Source of the DNA: Bacillota bacterium
Lineage (GTDB): Bacteria > Bacillota > Clostridia > Peptostreptococcales > Anaerovoracaceae
Assembly (NCBI GenBank): GCA_017431785.1
Contig: JAFRKJ010000078.1
Coordinates: forward strand, 1 to 38,811
DNA: 38,811 nt
Direction: 5' to 3'
The position numbers were made by a program, and so were the translations under genes. The notes beneath the pieces are model-generated. The model saw nothing but the letters and a program-made list of their open reading frames with translations, was not told the origin of the DNA and made no database searches. The number at the start of each line of letters is the position of its first letter. The first letter of the stretch is position 1. Positions 33,785 through 38,811 of this stretch are shown here, in pieces.

Positions 33785-35338
33785 ATGGGAGAAAGAATCA
33801 GAGGGCTTTGGAAAGTCCTCTTTGGGCGTACAACGATATTCGTATTCCTCATACTGATACAGCTTACTGTCATCATAGGAGGGATCGGTCTTCTTGGCAT
33901 GAAGGAAATCCTCATTGCCAACTACGTGGTTGGTGTGCTCGCGATCATTGTTCTCATCTATCTGATCAACAACAGACTGAACTCCAGTTTCAAGTTGATG
34001 TGGATCATACTGATTGTAGCAACACCTCTGATTGGTGTGCCTTTTTTTCTTTATACAAGACTGCAGCCCGGCACCAGGTATATCGCGAGGAGAGTTGACG
34101 AACAGATCAATGAGCAAAGACCGTGGCTTTTGCCTGAGAATGATACTGTCGACAGATTGATCATAGACTCGGGAAATGAGTACGGCCTGTTCAAATACAT
34201 GTATGAGGAAGCCCATTATCCTGTGTATGATGGATGCGGACTGGAGTACTATCCATTCGGCCAGAACAAGTTTGAGGCGCTTCTGCGGGAACTCAGGAAG
34301 GCAGAGCGGTTCATCTTTCTTGAGTATTTCATCATAGGCAAAGGGGAAATGTGGGGTGAAGTACTGAAGATTTTGAGGCAGAAGGTCAAAGAGGGCGTTG
34401 AAGTCAGAGTTCTCTACGATGGAACCAACACAATGCTGCGTCTTCCGAAGAGCTATCCGAATGTCCTCAGGGCATGGGGTATCGACTGCAGAGTATTCTC
34501 GCCGATGAAACCGGTGATCACGACCCATCAGAACTTCAGGGATCACAGGAAGATCGTCGTCATTGATGGACATACGGCGTTTACCGGCGGTGTCAATCTG
34601 GCAGATGAGTACATCAACAGAACGAGCCGATTCGGTGTGTGGAAAGATTCCGCAGTCATGGTGAAAGGCAAGGCGGTCAATAGCTTTACGCTCATGTTCC
34701 TGCAGATGTGGAATATGAAGAGCAAAAATCCGGAGTACTATAACAGATATATGTTCAAAGGTATGGAGCATGATGAAAACGTCTCTTACGGCGGTTACGT
34801 GGTTCCATACGGCGACAATCCTCTGGATGATGAGGAAGTGGGGAAGAAGGTATACCTGGATATACTGAACAGAGCCAATAAGTATGTGCACATTATGACC
34901 CCGTACCTCATTTTAGATGAAGAGATGACGAATTCTCTCGTGTTTGCGGCACAGAGAGGAATCGATGTGAAATTAATTATGCCGCATATACCTGATAAGA
35001 AGTATGCATACGCTCTTGCAAGAACCCATTATGCAGAACTCATCAGGGGCGGTGTTAAGATTTATGAATACCTGCCTGGTTTCGTTCACGCGAAAAACTT
35101 CGTAAGCGATGACGAGAAGGCAGTTGTAGGAACGATCAATCTGGATTTCAGGAGCTTCTTCCTCCATTTTGAATGCGCTGCGTACATATGGGGCAATCCT
35201 GTGGTGGAAGATGTTGAAGCAGATTTCGCCGAAACGCTGAAAGACTGCCAGAGGATAACCTTAAAACACTGCAAAGAACTGCCTTTATATATGAAAGTTT
35301 ATGGACGGGCGCTGCGACTGATCGCTCCGCTTATGTAG
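33785..35338 (+). CDS. cls: Cardiolipin synthase, phospholipase D family
   Basis: 517 residues. Two or three N-terminal membrane helices (about 15-95) are followed by two HKD motifs: H254/K256/D261 (HRKIVVID) and H435/K437/D442 (HAKNFVSD). It joins two phosphatidylglycerol molecules into cardiolipin at the membrane. The segment IDCRVFSPMKP before the first HKD is usual for ClsA-type enzymes. The ribosome binding site is weak (no clear AGGAG), which may mean low expression. The gene follows hpt by 33 nt and the flippase gene follows 10 nt later. Confidence 0.93.
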   Translation: MGERIRGLWKVLFGRTTIFVFLILIQLTVIIGGIGLLGMKEILIANYVVGVLAIIVLIYLINNRLNSSFKLMWIILIVATPLIGVPFFLYTRLQPGTRYIARRVDEQINEQRPWLLPENDTVDRLIIDSGNEYGLFKYMYEEAHYPVYDGCGLEYYPFGQNKFEALLRELRKAERFIFLEYFIIGKGEMWGEVLKILRQKVKEGVEVRVLYDGTNTMLRLPKSYPNVLRAWGIDCRVFSPMKPVITTHQNFRDHRKIVVIDGHTAFTGGVNLADEYINRTSRFGVWKDSAVMVKGKAVNSFTLMFLQMWNMKSKNPEYYNRYMFKGMEHDENVSYGGYVVPYGDNPLDDEEVGKKVYLDILNRANKYVHIMTPYLILDEEMTNSLVFAAQRGIDVKLIMPHIPDKKYAYALARTHYAELIRGGVKIYEYLPGFVHAKNFVSDDEKAVVGTINLDFRSFFLHFECAAYIWGNPVVEDVEADFAETLKDCQRITLKHCKELPLYMKVYGRALRLIAPLM

Positions 35339-35348
35339 AAAGGAAACA

Positions 35349-36977
35349 ATGAGCAAAAAGTCACTGGTAACAAGTGCAGCAGTCCTGGCAATAGCCGGAT
35401 TGATTGTTAAAATACTGGGAGCATTCTTCAGAATACCGCTCACCAACTGGATCGGAGCAGACGGCATGGCTAACTATGCTCCCGCCTACGCGATCTATTC
35501 TGTGCTCCTTGTCATTTCTACAGCAGGTCTTCCTGTAGCTACGTCAAAAATGGTTTCAGAAAGATATGCGGTAGGGCAATATAGAGAGGCAGAGAGGGTA
35601 TTTAAGCTGTCGAGACTTCTCATGACGGCACTGGGCGTCATGGGCGGTTTAATTGTTCTTTTCGGGGCAGGTCCGATCGCAGATCACTTCATTCACATCC
35701 CTGGTTCAGCCCTTGCGATGCAGGCTACGGCACCAGCGCTCGTTTTGGTTCCGATCATGTCAGCGTATCGCGGATATTTCCAGGGACAGCAGAATATGAA
35801 TCCGACCGCTGTTTCACAGATTATGGAGCAGTTGTTCCGGGTAGGCATTGGACTGTCGCTCGGCTATTATATGATCAATGGTACGCTCTTTGCGGAGCAG
35901 TATGATCCAGGCGCCAGAGGTGCGGCAGGAGGGTGTTTCGGCGCGACAGCCGGAGCAGTTGCTGGTCTGATTACCGTTCTCCTGATCTATTCAGCAAACC
36001 AGAAAGCAATTAGAAGAAGAATCAGAAATGATAAGACCACAACCAGAGAGTCTTCAGGTCATATTCTCAAAACCATTACCATCATTGCCATTCCAATTAC
36101 CATAGGCGCAGCTTTGCTGCCGCTTATGAATTCCATCGATGCTTCTGTTGTTAACTACAGACTGCTGCAGACTGGATGGGAAACAGAGACAGCGAAGGAT
36201 CTCTATGGGCAGCTCACCAGCATGGCGGATCCAATCATCGGATTCCCGCAGGTATTCATGCAGGCAATCATCGTCAGTATCGTGCCGATGGTGTCTGCTG
36301 CGAAGAGAATCGGTGACAAGGAGAATCTGAACGCAACCATAGCCCTTGGATTCCGCATGACCACACTGATTGCTATGCCGTGCGCTGCGGGTCTTCTCGT
36401 ATTGGCGCAGCCGGCGCTGCTTCTGCTCTATCCTCTGCAGGTTGAGAGTGCCGTCAACGCGACCCCTTGCCTGCAGGTGCTTGCACTGGGATTCATCTTC
36501 CTTGCGCTGGTGACGACGATGACAGGGATTCTGCAGGGTTTGACGAAGCAGAACTGGCCGGTCATCAATCTTGCCATTGGTATCGCAATCAAAATCATCA
36601 TCACCTGGATTCTGGTCGGGATCAACAGTATCAATATCGTCGGTGCGGCAATCGGAACACTGTGTGCGTATTTCACTGCAGCGACGCTGGATTATCTGTG
36701 CGTCAGAAGATTCACCGGCGTGAAAATCCCTGTCAAGCAGACTGTTGTGAAACCTGCATTATCGGCTGTCATTATGGCGGTGATCGTATTCGGCGCATAC
36801 AAATTGTTCATGTTCAGCGGACACAACAGCATCGCTACGCTGGCCTCCATTATCGTCGGCGCGTGCATATACGGTGTGATGATCATCAAGACAAAAGCAA
36901 TCACAAGAGACGAGCTTATTTCCATTAAATTCGGCACGAAACTGGCAGGAATCTGCGACAAGCTCAGACTGTGGTAA
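35349..36977 (+). CDS. SpoVB/YtgP/MurJ-like lipid flippase (MOP superfamily)
   Basis: 542 residues with about 14 hydrophobic helices. The beginning AAVLAIAGLIVKILGAFFRIPLTNWIG followed by YAPAYAIYSVLLVISTAGLPVATSKMVSER is characteristic of the SpoVB/YtgP branch. Members move lipid-linked peptidoglycan precursors or other polyprenyl-linked sugars across the membrane. In B. subtilis a similar gene (yabM) lies near yabO (rqcP), as here with rqcP at 37471. AAAGGAAAC precedes the ATG. Whether it acts in growth or in sporulation cannot be told. Confidence 0.88.
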   Translation: MSKKSLVTSAAVLAIAGLIVKILGAFFRIPLTNWIGADGMANYAPAYAIYSVLLVISTAGLPVATSKMVSERYAVGQYREAERVFKLSRLLMTALGVMGGLIVLFGAGPIADHFIHIPGSALAMQATAPALVLVPIMSAYRGYFQGQQNMNPTAVSQIMEQLFRVGIGLSLGYYMINGTLFAEQYDPGARGAAGGCFGATAGAVAGLITVLLIYSANQKAIRRRIRNDKTTTRESSGHILKTITIIAIPITIGAALLPLMNSIDASVVNYRLLQTGWETETAKDLYGQLTSMADPIIGFPQVFMQAIIVSIVPMVSAAKRIGDKENLNATIALGFRMTTLIAMPCAAGLLVLAQPALLLLYPLQVESAVNATPCLQVLALGFIFLALVTTMTGILQGLTKQNWPVINLAIGIAIKIIITWILVGINSINIVGAAIGTLCAYFTAATLDYLCVRRFTGVKIPVKQTVVKPALSAVIMAVIVFGAYKLFMFSGHNSIATLASIIVGACIYGVMIIKTKAITRDELISIKFGTKLAGICDKLRLW

Positions 36978-37005
36978 AACACGTGAAAAAACACATTCAG
37001 AGCTC

Positions 37006-37035
37006 TTGACAATGCAATAGAAAAATGGGAAAATC
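37006..37035 (+). promoter_or_regulatory. Weak candidate promoter of hup
   Basis: TTGACA (37006-37011) is consensus, but the only -10-like sequence at 18 nt is AAAATC (37030-37035). A second -35-like TTGACT (37070-37075) would place its -10 over the ribosome binding site. The 129-nt gap surely holds the hup promoter, but its exact place is not clear. Confidence 0.25.
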
Positions 37036-37106
37036 ATTTCGCACGAAAAAAAGAATGACATCCTGGGAATTGACTTTTTAGATCAAAATAAAGGAGGAAT
37101 TGATGA

Positions 37107-37385
37107 ATGAATAAAGCAGATCTGATTACTGCAGTAGCAGAGAAGACCGGCTCAAAGAAGAAGGATGCAGAGGCAGCAGTAAATGCCATGACAGCATGCA
37201 TCGAGGAAGCTCTCAAAGTAGGAGAGAAAGTACAGATTATAGGATTCGGCACGTTCGAAGTACGTCAGAGGAAGTCAAGACAGGGAAGAAACCCTAGAAA
37301 GCCTGAAGAGATCATTGAAATCGCAGCAGCAAAGGCTCCTGTATTCAAGGCTGGAAAGGCACTGAAAGACGCTGTCAATAAATAA
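37107..37385 (+). CDS. hup: DNA-binding protein HU
   Basis: 92 residues with the full HU pattern: [51 protein letters not shown] (the DNA-binding arm, with the intercalating proline in RNPR) and the C-terminal [13 protein letters not shown]. It is a dimeric nucleoid protein that bends DNA. AAAGGAGG precedes the ATG. A terminator follows at once, so it forms a short unit between the flippase and rqcP, as hup genes do in several Clostridia. Confidence 0.97.
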   Translation: MNKADLITAVAEKTGSKKKDAEAAVNAMTACIEEALKVGEKVQIIGFGTFEVRQRKSRQGRNPRKPEEIIEIAAAKAPVFKAGKALKDAVNK

Positions 37386-37397
37386 GCCTATACAGTG

Positions 37398-37423
37398 CGG
37401 GCAGCTGCGGCTGCCCGTTTTTT
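37398..37423 (+). terminator. Terminator after hup
   Basis: Perfect 8-bp stem CGGGCAGC (37398-37405)/GCTGCCCG (37410-37417), loop TGCG, then six T. Confidence 0.92.
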
Positions 37424-37470
37424 ATTGATATAAGGAACAGACCCCGGAGGATCTGGTTTGAAGCAAGGAT

Positions 37471-37713
37471 ATGAGAATAGATAAGTTTCTGAAGAACAGC
37501 CGCATTATCAAGAGAAGGACAGTGGCGAAAGAAGCCTGCGAGCAGGGGAGGATCACCGTCAATGAAAAAATCGCCAAACCCGGAACGGAAGTCAAGGTTG
37601 GCGATATGATTCACATTGAGTTCGGCAACGGCTCTCTTACAGCAAGAGTGGAAGCCCTTACAGAATCCTGCCGCAAAGAAGATGCAGCAGGTATGTATAC
37701 AGTTATTGAATAG
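37471..37713 (+). CDS. rqcP: S4-domain protein RqcP (YabO)
   Basis: 80 residues, nearly all S4 RNA-binding domain: MRIDKFLKNSRIIKRRTVAKEACEQGRITVN, then KPGTEVKVGDMIHIEFG. In Bacillus the same small protein works with RqcH in ribosome quality control, helping add alanine tails to stalled chains on the 50S subunit. The start at 37471 is the only family-like one; AAGGA lies close to the ATG. It ends 6 nt before the stop of the convergent folT gene, leaving no room for a terminator. The heat-shock S4 protein HslR is the alternative, but the length suits RqcP. Confidence 0.88.
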   Translation: MRIDKFLKNSRIIKRRTVAKEACEQGRITVNEKIAKPGTEVKVGDMIHIEFGNGSLTARVEALTESCRKEDAAGMYTVIE

Positions 37714-37719
37714 TAAACC

Positions 37720-38271
37720 TTACTGAAAGATCCTGCGGCTTACCGGTACATATACATACATATATATAAGCGGTATGGTGATCATCTGAACGACGAACAG
37801 GAAGATGCAGTTCGGTATTCTGCTGATTAGCATCGGCCAGTATGGCGAACCGTACATGACAGCCAGACATAGTGTAGTGCCGAACAGTTTGACGATGCCG
37901 GCGACAAAGAGGGAAACGATTGCAGTGACAGCGATCAGCTTCTTGCCTTTGAGTTCTCTTTTGTAAAAGGCGAACCCATAGGCGAGACCGATGATTCCGG
38001 CGATTACTGTAAGACCCGGATTGATTGCGCCAAATGGCATCAGCATGGCGCAGACAAGGTCTCCTACCATATATGTGATCGCTGCACAGACAGGCCCGTA
38101 CAGACAACCGATCAGTACGACAGGCAGGAAATCAAATCCGATATGCAGAACATCGGTCGTGATCCCAAGAAACCGACTGAAGATAAATATAAGAGCAACC
38201 ATCAGTGCCATTGTGACAAGCTGCAGGGTTCGCTCTTTTCCTTTGCTGCTAGTATTGTTGAGAGACTGCAT
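37720..38271 (-). CDS. folT: Folate ECF transporter S component
   Basis: 183 residues with about six membrane helices. LVTMALMVALIFIFSRFLGI, DFLPVVLIGCLYGPVCAAITYMVGDLVCAMLMPFGAINPG and a C-terminal LISRIPNCIFLFVVQMITIPLIY match the FolT family of substrate-binding S components. It takes up folates using a shared ECF energising module encoded elsewhere. AAGGA lies 7 nt before the ATG. A tetrahydrofolate riboswitch in its leader confirms the assignment. It is convergent with rqcP. Confidence 0.92.
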   Translation of the reverse strand: MQSLNNTSSKGKERTLQLVTMALMVALIFIFSRFLGITTDVLHIGFDFLPVVLIGCLYGPVCAAITYMVGDLVCAMLMPFGAINPGLTVIAGIIGLAYGFAFYKRELKGKKLIAVTAIVSLFVAGIVKLFGTTLCLAVMYGSPYWPMLISRIPNCIFLFVVQMITIPLIYMYVYVPVSRRIFQ

Positions 38272-38278
38272 AATAAAA

Positions 38279-38355
38279 TCCTTTCTGTTCCAAGGTATAG
38301 CTTCCCGTTGTAACTACACCGGAATGAAAGGATCATTCTATATATACAGTGTAGT
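38279..38355 (-). promoter_or_regulatory. Likely expression platform of the THF riboswitch
   Basis: In the minus-strand RNA the 3' side of the aptamer (ACUACAC, 38355-38349) can pair with GUGUAGU (38319-38313) further on, in competition with aptamer helix P1. Between them GAAUGA/UCAUUC forms an inner stem. Its loop region carries GAUCCUUUC (38334-38326), which is complementary to the ribosome binding site GAAAGGAU (38285-38278). There is no T run, so control of translation is more likely than termination. Confidence 0.5.
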
Positions 38356-38445
38356 AGCGGACGCAATATTGCACCGCGGATCAATTCCTTCGTTCATGAG
38401 CAACATCCCATCTCATGACACTTGACGCGCAATATCTACTCTACG
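38351..38445 (-). ncRNA. Tetrahydrofolate (THF) riboswitch aptamer
   Basis: The minus strand reads GUAGAGUAGAUAUUGCGCGUC, AAGUGUCAUGAGAUGGGAU, GUUGCUCAUGAACGAAGG and CGCGGUGCAAUAUUGCGUCC-GCUAC in order, matching the known folT-type THF riboswitch consensus (GAGUAGAU, GCGU-AAGUGU, GGGAUGU, CGAAGG, CGGUG, UUGCGUCCGCU). Helices are AUAUUGCGCG with CGGUGCAAUAU and GUCAUGAG with CUCAUGAAC. It lies right after the promoter and before the folate transporter gene, where it should sense reduced folates. Confidence 0.93.
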
Positions 38446-38452
38446 TGGGAAA

Positions 38453-38481
38453 ATCATAGCATAACGTTATAGGAAAAACAA
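38453..38481 (-). promoter_or_regulatory. folT promoter
   Basis: On the minus strand TTGTTT (38481-38476) and TATGAT (38458-38453), spacer exactly 17 nt. The predicted start of transcription is at about 38446, at the first base of the riboswitch. Confidence 0.75.
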
Positions 38482-38539
38482 CTGAAAAACCTCTGAAATA
38501 CCGCTTTCAAAAAAACTTTAAAAAACATGAAAAAAGTTG

Positions 38540-38568
38540 TTGACAAGGGGTCATGGGTGAGGTAATAT
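38540..38568 (+). promoter_or_regulatory. Strong promoter, probably of an rRNA operon
   Basis: TTGACA (38540-38545) and TAATAT (38563-38568), spacer 17 nt, with an A-rich stretch just upstream (38507-38536) like an UP element. It diverges from folT. Confidence 0.8.
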
Positions 38569-38574
38569 ATAAAA

Positions 38575-38811
38575 GCTCGCGGTAAGCGGGCAGCGGCGAA
38601 AGCCGTGAACATTGAAAACTTCATAGTGTAGAAATTTGAGTCATAGACCGGACGGCTGCAATGCCGGAAGGTCACAATGAATCAAGAAACTGTGTATCAA
38701 ATCAGAAATGGTGAAATGCAGAGTTTCCGACAATTTCTAAAACCAAGCAAAAGCAATAATTCGGATAAAGAATTAAGACGCATAGCGTAATGAGTTTTAG
38801 ATCAGACAGAT
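38575..38811 (+). ncRNA. Structured leader, probably of a 16S rRNA operon (partial)
   Basis: No coding frame fits. The sequence begins with a GC-rich hairpin (GCTCGC...GCGGGC) and a GNRA hairpin GGCGAAAGCC. GTGAACATTGAAAACT (38605-38620 region) resembles the boxA-type motif TGTTCTTTGAAAACT of Firmicutes rRNA leaders. Further stems pair 38704-38709 with 38733-38738. The 16S gene itself (AGAGTTTGATC) is not reached before the window ends. Confidence 0.6.

Noticed and set aside
33743-34891. Minus-strand open frame of 382 codons
   Set aside because: It is fully antisense to cardiolipin synthase, whose two HKD motifs are intact.
1-38811. CRISPR arrays, insertion sequences, prophage and tRNA genes
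   Set aside because: No regularly spaced repeats, transposase or phage genes, or tRNA-like cloverleafs were recognised by eye.

Overview
The window looks like chromosome from a low-to-mid GC anaerobic member of the Bacillota (class Clostridia). The signs are strong AGGAGG-type ribosome binding sites, TTGACA/TATAAT promoters with 17-nt spacers, Firmicutes gene orders (an rsmE-like end, mtaB, HIT, rpsU, yqeY; tig, clpP, clpX, lon, ysxC), a Firmicutes-type tetrahydrofolate riboswitch before a folate ECF transporter gene, and a large set of arginine-fermentation genes. The Anaerovoracaceae/Family XIII group would fit, but that is a guess from gene content.

Layout. 1-3029 is a translation and RNA-modification block: a probable rsmE tail, mtaB, a HIT protein, rpsU (59 codons) and yqeY. 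3062-11128 is a set of closely packed genes on the + strand: a YgiQ radical SAM protein, an orphan adenine-type DNA methyltransferase, a HutD-like protein fused to a membrane segment, an RlmL/YpsC-type rRNA methyltransferase, a short pyruvate kinase without the C-terminal domain, and a MocR-type (GntR plus aminotransferase) regulator that has lost its PLP lysine.

11129-25823 is an arginine island of at least five transcription units, each with a recognisable promoter: argF-arcA-arcC-argH paralogue; carB alone; argG-argH; a two-subunit class I fumarase; and a dimethylarginine dimethylaminohydrolase with an ArcD-type transporter. Together these could import arginine, deiminate it to citrulline, split citrulline to ornithine and carbamoyl phosphate, and make ATP. 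ArgG/ArgH could rebuild arginine from citrulline and aspartate, with fumarase taking the fumarate. The first ArgH paralogue has lost the catalytic serine and the HTARSRND motif, and carB has no carA beside it. The MocR gene lies directly upstream, and two 10-bp direct repeats abut the -35 box of the arc promoter.

25853-37713 is housekeeping: a CYTH phosphatase, trigger factor, ClpP, ClpX, Lon, EngB/YsxC, a DUF1232 membrane protein, Hpt, cardiolipin synthase, a SpoVB/MurJ-like flippase, HU and RqcP. At the right end a folate ECF S component (minus strand) is preceded by a tetrahydrofolate riboswitch. A divergent strong promoter and structured leader then run off the window edge and probably lead into a ribosomal RNA operon. 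No CRISPR array, prophage, insertion sequence or tRNA was seen.
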